A stretch of 9,263 bases of DNA from Saprospiraceae bacterium (GCA_004297645.1 SCUG01000422.1:1-9263); one strand, 5' to 3'; numbered from the stretch's first letter, positions 1 to 5,731 are shown. The notes: generated from the letters alone by a model not told the origin. Translations and numbers: made by a program.

Positions 1-151
1 CACCGCCGGAGGCGGCGCCGGGGCACACAATGTCAAGTGTTAGTGTAGTATCTAACCATCGAAATTCATTGCCCTCACTATGTTGTACTAAGCCTATTTG
101 TTTCTGGCTGCATCCCGATTACTCGGATGGCTAAAGTTTAATAGCAAATGT

Positions 152-188
152 CAAATGGACAAAACCTGGCGTTCAAAAGTATAGCTTT
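152..188 (+). repeat. 37-bp dispersed repeat, copy A
   Basis: This stretch matches 5505-5541 in the same orientation at 34 of 37 positions. The first 20 bases, CAAATGGACAAAACCTGGCG, are identical. The match stops abruptly after CTTT in both copies. Each copy lies upstream of a plus-strand gene (the oxidoreductase here, susC for copy B). The conserved block contains a -35/-10-like pair, so it may be a recurring promoter module or the end of a mobile or repetitive element. Confidence 0.85.
156..185 (+). promoter_or_regulatory. Candidate sigma70-like promoter inside repeat copy A
   Basis: TGGACA at 156-161 (5 of 6 to TTGACA) and TATAGC at 180-185 are separated by 18 bp. The same spacing occurs in copy B. 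Transcription would start near 192, leaving a leader of about 150 nt before the ATG at 339. Bacteroidota housekeeping promoters usually follow TTTG-N19-21-TAnnTTTG, and TAGCTTTC here matches that -7 box only partly, so the assignment is tentative. Confidence 0.35.
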
Positions 189-338
189 CGGACACTGGGC
201 ACTGGCCCTCCGTGATACACAAGCGCTCCATCGTCCTTCTTCCGATGCCATAAAAAATAGGAGTAAAATACATTGAACAATGCAGGCACTTATTTGTCTT
301 TTGCCTACCTTGACGGTTGGGAAAAACCAAGCCATAAT

Positions 339-1706
339 ATGCACATAGTAATTATTGGAAACGGCATCGCCGGCATCACGGCAGCCCGCAACATCAGAAA
401 GCTCAGCGACCATTCCAGAGGAGCCTTTTCTGACCAAATCACAGTCATTTCAGGGGAAACCGATTACTTCTTCTCTCGAACGGCACTCATGTACATCTAC
501 ATGGGGCACATGCGCTATGAAGATACCAAACCCTATGAAGATTGGTTTTGGGAGAAAAACCGCATCGCCCTCGTGCGGGGGTACGTAGAAAAAGTGGAAC
601 CCGCACAAAAGAAACTCATCTTTGACGATGGCCATGAAATGGCTTACGACAAGCTGCTCATCGCCACCGGTTCCAAATCCAACAAATTCGGCTGGCCAGG
701 GCAGGAGCTTGGCGGGGTACAGGGCATGTACAGTTTCCAGGACGTGGAATCCATGGAGTATTGCAGCGATAACATCCAGCACGCTGTCATTACCGGCGGG
801 GGGCTTATCGGCATCGAAATGGCCGAGATGTTTCACTCGCGTCACATTCCGGTCACCTTCCTGGTGCGTGAGTCGAGTTTTTGGGACATCGTGCTCCCCG
901 CAGAAGAATCGGAAATGATCAACCGGCACCTCCGTAAAAACGGCATCAACCTGAAATTGGAAACCGAACTCAAAGAAATATGGGGGCCCAAAAACGGGCG
1001 GGTGCGTGCGGTGCTGACCAGCACCGGCGAAAAGATTGAATGCCAGTTTGTGGGCCTCACTGTTGGCGTCAGCCCTAACGTAGATTTCCTGCACTTCAGC
1101 GGCATCGAAATGGACCGGGGCATTTTGGTCAATGAATTTCTCGAAACCAATGTGCCCGATGTTTACGCTGCTGGCGATTGTGCGCAATTGCGAGAGCCAC
1201 CAACAGGCCGCCGCCCCATCGAGGCCGTTTGGTATGTGGGCCGCATAATGGGCGAAACCGTGGCCCATACCATTTGCGGCCACCGCACAAAATACGACCC
1301 GGGTATTTGGCACAACGCCGCCAAATTCTTCGATATAGAATACCAGGTGTATGGCACCGTGTTACCGAAGCCGCCCGCACACCATGCCTCACTTTATTGG
1401 GAGCACCCCGGTGGCAGCCGCAGTGTACGCATTGTTTACGATAAAAACACCAACGCCGTGCTCGGCTTCAACCTCATGGGCATCCGCTACCGCCATGAGG
1501 TTTGCGACAAATGGATTAGAGAGGGTGCTCGCATCGAGACCGTTCTGCAAAACTTAGCTATCGCCAATTTCGACCCGGAATTTTACAAAGAATACGAGCA
1601 GGACGTGGTGGCATTGTACAACCAACAGACCGGCCAGAATCTGCAACTGAAAAAAAAGCGGGGACTGGCAGGTGCCCTGGAGTTTTTGAAAGCCACCACC
1701 ACCTGA
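339..1706 (+). CDS. FAD-dependent NAD(P)H oxidoreductase (two-Rossmann pyridine nucleotide family)
   Basis: A soluble flavoprotein of 455 aa, expected to transfer electrons from NAD(P)H through FAD to a partner. Three motifs define it: the N-terminal FAD-binding GNGIAG at residues 7-12, the ATG motif at 109-111 followed by the NAD(P)-binding GGGLIG at 153-158, and the second FAD contact VYAAGDC at 275-281. There is no CxxC redox pair, so it is not a disulfide reductase. The layout resembles rubredoxin/ferredoxin reductases and the N-terminal part of NirB. The last 130 residues form a family-specific C-terminal domain rich in aromatic residues. I chose the ATG at 339 because the protein then begins MHIVIIG, right at the Rossmann strand. 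The in-frame TTG at 273 would add 22 unlikely residues, although GGAG precedes it. The membrane iron-sulfur gene follows after 63 bp on the same strand, so the two are probably co-transcribed. The electron acceptor is unknown. Confidence 0.88.
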   Translation: MHIVIIGNGIAGITAARNIRKLSDHSRGAFSDQITVISGETDYFFSRTALMYIYMGHMRYEDTKPYEDWFWEKNRIALVRGYVEKVEPAQKKLIFDDGHEMAYDKLLIATGSKSNKFGWPGQELGGVQGMYSFQDVESMEYCSDNIQHAVITGGGLIGIEMAEMFHSRHIPVTFLVRESSFWDIVLPAEESEMINRHLRKNGINLKLETELKEIWGPKNGRVRAVLTSTGEKIECQFVGLTVGVSPNVDFLHFSGIEMDRGILVNEFLETNVPDVYAAGDCAQLREPPTGRRPIEAVWYVGRIMGETVAHTICGHRTKYDPGIWHNAAKFFDIEYQVYGTVLPKPPAHHASLYWEHPGGSRSVRIVYDKNTNAVLGFNLMGIRYRHEVCDKWIREGARIETVLQNLAIANFDPEFYKEYEQDVVALYNQQTGQNLQLKKKRGLAGALEFLKATTT

Positions 1707-1720
1707 TGCTGACCAGCATC
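1705..1720 (+). promoter_or_regulatory. Intercistronic hairpin overlapping the oxidoreductase stop codon
   Basis: GATGCTG (1705-1711) and CAGCATC (1714-1720) form a perfect 7-bp inverted repeat. It begins within the TGA stop codon at 1704-1706. The first T-run (1739-1743) is 18 nt away, so this is a poor intrinsic terminator. It may instead protect the mRNA 3' end or tune translation of the next gene. Confidence 0.45.
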
Positions 1721-1738
1721 TCTAATTCGAGAAGTTCG

Positions 1739-1752
1739 TTTTTAGCTAAAAA
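1739..1752. promoter_or_regulatory. Perfect 14-bp palindrome TTTTTAGCTAAAAA before the iron-sulfur gene
   Basis: The fully self-complementary sequence TTTTTAGCTAAAAA ends 17 bp before the ATG at 1770. It could be an operator for a dimeric regulator, or a weak stem with a T-tract. No known operator consensus is matched. Confidence 0.4.
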
Positions 1753-1769
1753 GGTAATACTCACAGTAT

Positions 1770-3398
1770 ATGTCCCACAATTCGTCCGATACCACACTAT
1801 TGCAAAAAGCCGGCATTGTTCTGTTCGCCGCGGCCATGCTCATTTTCACCGGTGCGCTGTTCATGACCAGCTTCCAACTTGATGAATCTTCGGTAAAATC
1901 AGCCATCAACGACGACTATCAATACCCCTTCGTGGAGCAACAGATGGCGGCGCTCAGTGGGAAGGAGTATGGCAACATTTTCTCGTTCATGCTGGCCTAC
2001 AACGACGCCATGAAAAAAGCGCAGGCTGCCGTAAAAACTGATGTGGAAAACAACCTGAAACTCACCACCAATGACAGCGATTATTGGAACAAGGTGTTGC
2101 AGGATTACAAAGTGAAAACCTCCCGACTGTCAGCAGCCAGGGCCTCGGCAGCCGGCTTTTTACCGGGAAATGTGTGGCTGGTGTTTTGCCTCAGCATCCT
2201 GCTGGGCATAGCCGGAGCGCTGATGTACAACCTCCCGAAATTGCGATTCCTGCCAGGTATCAAAAACAACCACATTTTCCACAGCAAGCTGCACAGCCGC
2301 GGGTGGCCCGGCATATTGCTCGGCTCCTACCTCATCGGGTTTTATATCGTGTTGTACTTTTTCCCGGAATACTTAGTGAGTTGGATCATCCTCATGGACC
2401 CCGTGAGCCTTGCGCTGAACGGAGGCCCGGCCAGCCAATGGTTTTTATATGGTTTTTTGTACACGGTGGCCATACTGGTGATGGGCATTCGGATGATGAT
2501 AAAATACCGCCACAACATGTACCAACTCGTGCGGACGGGTTCGGTCATGTTTTTTCAGACCGCCTTCGCATTTCTCATTCCGCAGATATTGGCGCTGCTC
2601 CACCAACCGGCCCCCGACCTGAAAAACATCTGGCCGCTCGACTATTCCTTCTTTTTTGAATACCGCCTCGATGAGCTTACACAATCTGGTGGACTCGGTA
2701 TATTCATGCTCGTTTGGGGCATTGCACTGTTCGTCACCGGCGTGCCCATACTCACTTATTTTTATGGCAAACGCTGGTACTGCTCGTGGGTTTGCGGCTG
2801 TGGCGGCCTGGCCGAGACCCTTGGCGACCCCTTCCGCCAGCTTTCAAATAAAAAGCTCAAAGCCTGGAAGGCCGAGCGGTGGCTCATTCACGCCGTGCTC
2901 GTTTTTGCCATAGTGATGACGGTGATGGTGGTGGGCACCTATTTCACCGAAAACTCCCGGCTGTTTCTCATAGATAGCTACACCATACGCAGTTGGTACG
3001 GCTTCGCCATTGGAAGTATCTTCGCCGGCGTGGTGGGTACGGGATTTTACCCGCTGCTGGGCAACCGCACGTGGTGCCGTTTCGGCTGCCCGTTGGCGGC
3101 CTACCTGGGGTTGGTCCAAAAGTTTAAATCCCGCTTCCGCATCACCGTCAATGGCGGGCAGTGCATTTCCTGCGGCAATTGCTCCACCTATTGCGAAATG
3201 GGCATAGACGTGCGCCATTATGCCCAGCGCGGGCAGGATGTCGTGCGGGCCTCGTGCGTGGGTTGCGGCATTTGTGCCGCCGTGTGCCCACGGGGCGTGT
3301 TGCGGTTAGAAAACAACGGCACCGACGTGGGCAGCCGCACGCAGGAGCTTCGCACCGTGCACTTTCCTGAAACCGAAGTGAATTTGCCGAAAGGCTGA
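1770..3398 (+). CDS. Polytopic membrane [4Fe-4S] ferredoxin-type protein, NosR/NapH/CcoG-like
   Basis: A 542-aa inner-membrane electron carrier. TM1 is at about 10-32. A hydrophilic stretch of about 100 residues (33-130) follows, then roughly seven more membrane segments (about 131-155, 175-205, 217-240, 254-275, 309-331, 371-393 and 409-431). The family's paired membrane-edge cysteine motifs are present: C338-SWV-C342-G-C344 followed by GGLAETLGDPF, and W435-C436-RFG-C440-P. Two ferredoxin motifs follow in the C-terminal tail: C465xxC468xxC471xxxC475-EM and C496xxC499xxC502xxxC506-P, enough to ligate two [4Fe-4S] clusters. NosR and NapH relatives pass electrons between the quinone pool and redox partners. 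NosR's N-terminal FMN-binding domain is not recognisable here; the TM1-TM2 domain is shorter and different. The preceding flavoprotein gene is the natural electron donor, but the terminal acceptor is not in the window. No clear Shine-Dalgarno is present (AAAGG lies 16 nt upstream). The general class is secure, the exact role is not. Confidence 0.88.
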   Translation: MSHNSSDTTLLQKAGIVLFAAAMLIFTGALFMTSFQLDESSVKSAINDDYQYPFVEQQMAALSGKEYGNIFSFMLAYNDAMKKAQAAVKTDVENNLKLTTNDSDYWNKVLQDYKVKTSRLSAARASAAGFLPGNVWLVFCLSILLGIAGALMYNLPKLRFLPGIKNNHIFHSKLHSRGWPGILLGSYLIGFYIVLYFFPEYLVSWIILMDPVSLALNGGPASQWFLYGFLYTVAILVMGIRMMIKYRHNMYQLVRTGSVMFFQTAFAFLIPQILALLHQPAPDLKNIWPLDYSFFFEYRLDELTQSGGLGIFMLVWGIALFVTGVPILTYFYGKRWYCSWVCGCGGLAETLGDPFRQLSNKKLKAWKAERWLIHAVLVFAIVMTVMVVGTYFTENSRLFLIDSYTIRSWYGFAIGSIFAGVVGTGFYPLLGNRTWCRFGCPLAAYLGLVQKFKSRFRITVNGGQCISCGNCSTYCEMGIDVRHYAQRGQDVVRASCVGCGICAAVCPRGVLRLENNGTDVGSRTQELRTVHFPETEVNLPKG

Positions 3399-3434
3399 GC
3401 AGGCCGGGGTTCAGGCGTGCAGGCGCGGCAGCAT

Positions 3435-4841
3435 TTATTTCAACAAAAAATACTCACCGGGGCCGGGGTTGTAATACCGCTGGTTTAGCTCCTCCAAATC
3501 CATTGCTTTGAAAGGCGAAAGAAAATACCGGTTCCCTTTCATTTCTTTTTCATACCGCTCGAAGCTGGGCAAGATGAGCAGCGTCTTTGCCGAATCGGGG
3601 TGCTCCAGTGCGCTCAGGTGCATCGCCGTGAAAGGCACGCCCCACGTCATCAGCACCGTGTCCATCGGGACAAACCGGGAGGGCAACAGAAACCTGTTTG
3701 TGCCAATGGTGCGGCCCTTTTTCATTTGATTTTCTATCCATGAAAACTGCCGGTCGAAGGTCTGGTGATTCCAGCCTATGGTGATAAGGCGCAGAGCCAT
3801 CACGCCAACGAAAGCCAGGGGCAGCCACTTTTTCCAACGTACGCTGTGCTGCCATTCCGGCACGAGGTCGAACAAAAACGGCAACGCCACAAAGAGGCTC
3901 AGCGGCAGGTAAGTCACCTCTGAATAAAACCGGTAAGGAGCGTGAGGGTCGGAGATGTTGTACAGCAGCAGGTAGCCGCCCGAAAATCCCCAGACGAGAA
4001 ATATTTTCAGCCACTGTTTTTTATAAAAATAAAACACCGTGACGATGGCCAGCATCAGGGGCAGCATATAATAATGGTGTAAGCTGCGCTCCAGAAAAAC
4101 GGTGTTGGCGGGGATGGTGTGGAAACCGGGGAAATACTCTGCCCAGTTATTTTTGAAATCTACCTGCTTGGCCGCCTCGTACCAACCGGTGAACCAAATG
4201 GACTTCACCGCCGCAATGGCCAGCATCAGCAATAAAAAGGCGGCATACCGCTTATGGCGCAAGGCTCCGTTTTTCAGACCGGAAAAAATCCAAAAAAAGA
4301 GGAAGTAAATCAACGAGAGTTTGTGCGAAAATCCCACTGTGACCAACAGCGGCAGCAAAAGCGGGAACATCCACTTTTCCCGCATCGCCGGATAGCGCCA
4401 CACCAAGCCAAAAACCAGCAGCAGCAAAGACAGACCAAGGTAAAACTCGCTTTGTATATGGTAAAATGTGTCGAGTGAAATCAGCGTGAACAGGAAGATG
4501 AGCGCCCAGCCGAGGTAATCGTTTTTTAATTGACGGACCAGCAGGTGGTACACTGCGGCGTAAAATAAAATGTAAGCGGCCGAAAAACTCATCGCCAGCA
4601 GCCACAGCGGCGCTGACATTTTCAACAGAACAAAAGGCAATAACTGCGGCACTCCCGTGATGAAGCGGTAGTGGTAAACCTGAATGGTCTCCTCGTTGAT
4701 GAGGTTGAAGAGCTGAAAACCGGCATCCATGAAGAATGCCCGCTCTTTGTAAAATACGAGCGCCAACACGAGCATCACCCCCCAGATGGCGTACCCAAGT
4801 TGCCTGAAAAAAGGATTCTCAAAACGGGCTTCATTTTGCAT
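3435..4841 (-). CDS. Polytopic inner-membrane protein with GT-C glycosyltransferase-like layout, function unknown
   Basis: About 468 aa. A short cytoplasmic N-terminus precedes a first membrane segment (about 17-31), a loop with FFMDAGFQLFN (Asp39), eight to ten further hydrophobic segments up to about residue 360, and a soluble C-terminal tail of about 100 residues. A first extracytoplasmic loop with an acidic residue, many membrane helices and a C-terminal soluble part are also found in GT-C transferases that use lipid-linked sugars (PMT/ArnT/PIG-M type). No diagnostic motif confirms this, so it is better described as an unknown membrane protein. I prefer the ATG at 4841, which begins MQNEARFEN; an in-frame GTG at 4871 would add 10 residues, and the frame is closed by TAA just upstream. 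The gene stands alone, ends 36 bp from the stop codon of the convergent iron-sulfur gene, and has no terminator-like hairpin between them. No promoter was recognised upstream. Confidence 0.8.
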   Translation of the reverse strand: MQNEARFENPFFRQLGYAIWGVMLVLALVFYKERAFFMDAGFQLFNLINEETIQVYHYRFITGVPQLLPFVLLKMSAPLWLLAMSFSAAYILFYAAVYHLLVRQLKNDYLGWALIFLFTLISLDTFYHIQSEFYLGLSLLLLVFGLVWRYPAMREKWMFPLLLPLLVTVGFSHKLSLIYFLFFWIFSGLKNGALRHKRYAAFLLLMLAIAAVKSIWFTGWYEAAKQVDFKNNWAEYFPGFHTIPANTVFLERSLHHYYMLPLMLAIVTVFYFYKKQWLKIFLVWGFSGGYLLLYNISDPHAPYRFYSEVTYLPLSLFVALPFLFDLVPEWQHSVRWKKWLPLAFVGVMALRLITIGWNHQTFDRQFSWIENQMKKGRTIGTNRFLLPSRFVPMDTVLMTWGVPFTAMHLSALEHPDSAKTLLILPSFERYEKEMKGNRYFLSPFKAMDLEELNQRYYNPGPGEYFLLK

Positions 4842-4918
4842 GGGCTGTGGGTTCAGGTTAAAGATTTCCACTCGAAACGCCTTTGCGTTTTAGGCTCCGG
4901 TGATAAAACGCCCCTTTC

Positions 4919-4934
4919 CTTTATTGAAGAACTG
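4919..4934 (+). repeat. 16-bp direct repeat, left copy
   Basis: CTTTATTGAAGAACTG is identical to 5538-5553 in the same orientation. The two copies bound a 619-bp segment that contains most of the unusual structure upstream of susC. They could be target-site duplications, recombination sites of a small inserted element, or remnants of a local duplication. Confidence 0.8.
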
Positions 4935-4948
4935 CTTTGTTGAAATTC

Positions 4949-5042
4949 ACTAAGTAACGGTTAAAAAATCGGGAACCTCTCTCTTTTTTCGGCGACTTCG
5001 CCGCCGAGAAAAGAGAGAGGTTATTTTTTGGTCGTTACTAAG
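4949..5042. repeat. 94-bp inverted-repeat element around the 21-bp stem (MITE-like)
   Basis: The inverted similarity extends beyond the central stem. GTAACG (4954-4959) mirrors CGTTAC (5033-5038), and AAAAAAT (4963-4969) mirrors ATTTTTT (5023-5029); an extra CGGG lies on the left side only. ACTAAG occurs directly repeated at both ends (4949-4954 and 5037-5042). It codes for nothing. Alternatively it is simply a large bidirectional terminator. Confidence 0.5.
4974..5022. terminator. Strong bidirectional intrinsic terminator-like hairpin
   Basis: The left arm 4974-4994 and right arm 5002-5022 pair over 21 positions with one G-U wobble; the loop is 7 nt (4995-5001). The plus strand has an ATTTTTT tract right after the stem; the minus strand has one four bases beyond it. 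No recognised gene ends here on the plus strand. On the minus strand it would stop transcripts starting near 5350 before they reach the membrane-protein gene. Confidence 0.65.
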
Positions 5043-5087
5043 CGATTTGAAAAAGTCAGAACTGCTGAGCCTATAATTTCCACAAAG

Positions 5088-5285
5088 CTAACTATACTCA
5101 GCGCCATTAGGTTTTCCCGGCATTCCGTACTGGACAGTTAGTGCAAAATGACCTTTGCCCCTCCTCGCCGCTTTTCCCACCAGGCGTTGGATGCCACTCG
5201 GAAGTATCGGACGGCTGCGGGCTAAGGCATTAAGATGATCCGCCCTGCGGCAGGACAACATTTCCTTGCAGCGGCTCATTGGCAT
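5088..5285 (-). CDS. Doubtful 65-codon ORF, basic, unrecognised
   Basis: The frame runs from an ATG at 5285 to TAG at 5088, giving 65 aa that begin MPMSRCKEML and end GKPNGAEYS. It is rich in Arg and Lys and has no membrane segment or recognisable domain. GGA lies 7 nt before the ATG. It sits between a possible minus-strand promoter (5358-5365) and the strong terminator (4974-5022), so a transcript of about 380 nt could carry it. The frame continues upstream to a TTG at 5360, which overlaps the promoter and is not a credible start. A non-coding RNA or a decayed gene is equally possible. Confidence 0.15.
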   Translation of the reverse strand: MPMSRCKEMLSCRRADHLNALARSRPILPSGIQRLVGKAARRGKGHFALTVQYGMPGKPNGAEYS

Positions 5286-5345
5286 TTTATTCCAAAAAGA
5301 AGAATTGAACGAAGGATTGCTTTCAATGTAAAGCACAAGTGAAAT

Positions 5346-5378
5346 TTTGAAAATATCCAAAGATAAAATTTATCTTTG
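5346..5378 (+). promoter_or_regulatory. Bacteroidota-type promoter TTTG-N21-TATCTTTG
   Basis: TTTG at 5346-5349 and TATCTTTG at 5371-5378 are separated by 21 bp. This matches the Bacteroidota primary sigma consensus TTTG-N19-21-TAnnTTTG at every specified position. Transcription would begin near 5385, giving an untranslated leader of about 435 nt before susC that includes repeat copy B and the leader ORF. Confidence 0.6.
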
Positions 5379-5379
5379 G
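5357..5379. promoter_or_regulatory. Perfect 23-nt palindrome carrying a -7 box on both strands
   Basis: CCAAAGATAAA (5357-5367) is the exact reverse complement of TTTATCTTTGG (5369-5379), with one central base. The plus-strand -7 box TATCTTTG lies in the right arm and the same box faces left in the left arm (5358-5365). On the minus strand the -33 position holds TTTA rather than TTTG, so leftward initiation would be weaker. It may be a divergent promoter or an operator over a promoter. Confidence 0.6.
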
Positions 5380-5504
5380 GTCGTGTTAAAGACACTCAAT
5401 ATCATAGATGGCCGCTGAACTGATTGAAAGAATTTAGAGGTCGGGGGGCAGCGTTACCTATACTTCTGTCCGTTAGCTTTTGGCCATTGGCTCCCAGCCA
5501 GCAG

Positions 5505-5541
5505 CAAATGGACAAAACCTGGCGCTCCAAAGTATAACTTT
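5505..5541 (+). repeat. 37-bp dispersed repeat, copy B, with sigma70-like promoter elements
   Basis: The counterpart of 152-188 (34 of 37 identical). It contains TGGACA at 5509-5514 and TATAAC at 5533-5538 with an 18-bp spacer; TAACTTTA at 5535-5542 also approximates a Bacteroidota -7 box. A hairpin with arms TGGCT/AGCCA (5488-5500) lies just upstream. Transcription from here would begin near 5545 and read the leader ORF and susC. Confidence 0.8.
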
Positions 5542-5553
5542 ATTGAAGAACTG
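5538..5553 (+). repeat. 16-bp direct repeat, right copy
   Basis: Identical to 4919-4934. Its first four bases, CTTT, are also the last four bases of the 37-bp repeat, so the A/B similarity ends where this direct repeat takes over. That is the pattern expected at an element-target junction. Confidence 0.8.
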
Positions 5554-5669
5554 TTTTTAGATATCAAAATGATAGTAAGCAACAAAACGGAAACCGGCAA
5601 AGACAAAGCATTTTTACTCATCGCCTATTCTTACCACAGTAGCCACGTATTGTTTCTTTCAACGCATCA

Positions 5670-5712
5670 GAGGAGAGTTTATGAACCCTGTTCTAAGAAA
5701 CCACCTCTCCTC
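5670..5712 (+). promoter_or_regulatory. Leader hairpin that pairs the Shine-Dalgarno of the leader ORF
   Basis: GAGGAGAG (5670-5677) is the exact reverse complement of CTCTCCTC (5705-5712), leaving a 27-nt loop. The left arm is the Shine-Dalgarno of the ORF at 5681; the right arm lies in its codons 9-11. TTTTT at 5718-5722 follows a few bases after the stem. This could make leader translation and the downstream message depend on each other. Confidence 0.45.
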
Positions 5713-5731
5713 ACAACTTTTTGAGCACTAA
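5681..5731 (+). CDS. Putative 16-aa leader peptide upstream of susC
   Basis: The ORF ATG…TAA encodes MNPVLRNHLSSQLFEH. AGGAG at 5671-5675 sits 5 nt before the ATG, an ideal Shine-Dalgarno, which is notable because Bacteroidota genes rarely carry one and susC, susD and the iron-sulfur gene here do not. It lies 88 bp before susC and would be on the susC message whichever upstream promoter is used. Three of its 16 codons are leucine (CTA, CTC, CTT), but there is no run of one amino acid as in classical attenuators. Chance occurrence of so short an ORF is quite possible. Confidence 0.3.
   Translation: MNPVLRNHLSSQLFEH

Larger units (their letters stand above)
1..338. other. Upstream non-coding region, possibly with the tail of a preceding gene
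   Basis: No convincing gene lies here. The first 43 bases can be read on the plus strand as 13 codons ending in TAG at 41-43 (…GGGAGAHNVKC), which might be the tail of a gene to the left, but this is too short to support. A GC-rich stem at 3-15 (CCGCC/GGCGG) lies in that stretch and has no T-run after it. An imperfect hairpin with arms CCGA/TCGG lies around 109-127. The only clear signal is the 37-bp repeat at 152-188, which looks like a promoter for the oxidoreductase gene downstream. A TTG at 273 extends that gene's frame by 22 codons and has GGAG at 260-263, but I do not favour it as the start. Confidence 0.5.

Noticed and set aside
1..20. GC-rich stem CCGCC/GGCGG at the left edge as a terminator
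   Set aside because: No T-run follows on either strand within the window and the stretch may be coding in a truncated gene.
273..338. Upstream TTG start for the oxidoreductase, with GGAG at 260-263
   Set aside because: The 22 added residues precede a Rossmann strand that normally starts the protein, and Bacteroidota rarely depend on Shine-Dalgarno sites. It remains possible but less likely than the ATG at 339.
450..1313. A 287-codon open frame on the minus strand inside the oxidoreductase gene
   Set aside because: It lies wholly antisense to a gene with clear FAD and NAD motifs, its translation is rich in His, Phe and Pro without any domain, and it is explained by the GC-biased codon use of the sense gene.
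2844..3218. Antisense open frame in the iron-sulfur protein gene
   Set aside because: The sense frame carries the cysteine motifs; the antisense product is His-rich and has no recognisable features.
5088..5192. Integron attC-like pattern (CTAACT…AGTTAG, and GTTGGAT at 5186-5192)
   Set aside because: The core sites match RYYYAAC/GTTRRRY only in part, the inner arms do not fold into the expected stem, and there is no integrase or cassette series in view.
5380..5480. Possible riboswitch or structured RNA in the G-rich leader (GGTCGGGGGGCAGCG)
   Set aside because: No conserved core of any riboswitch class I know is present and no multi-stem fold is evident by eye.
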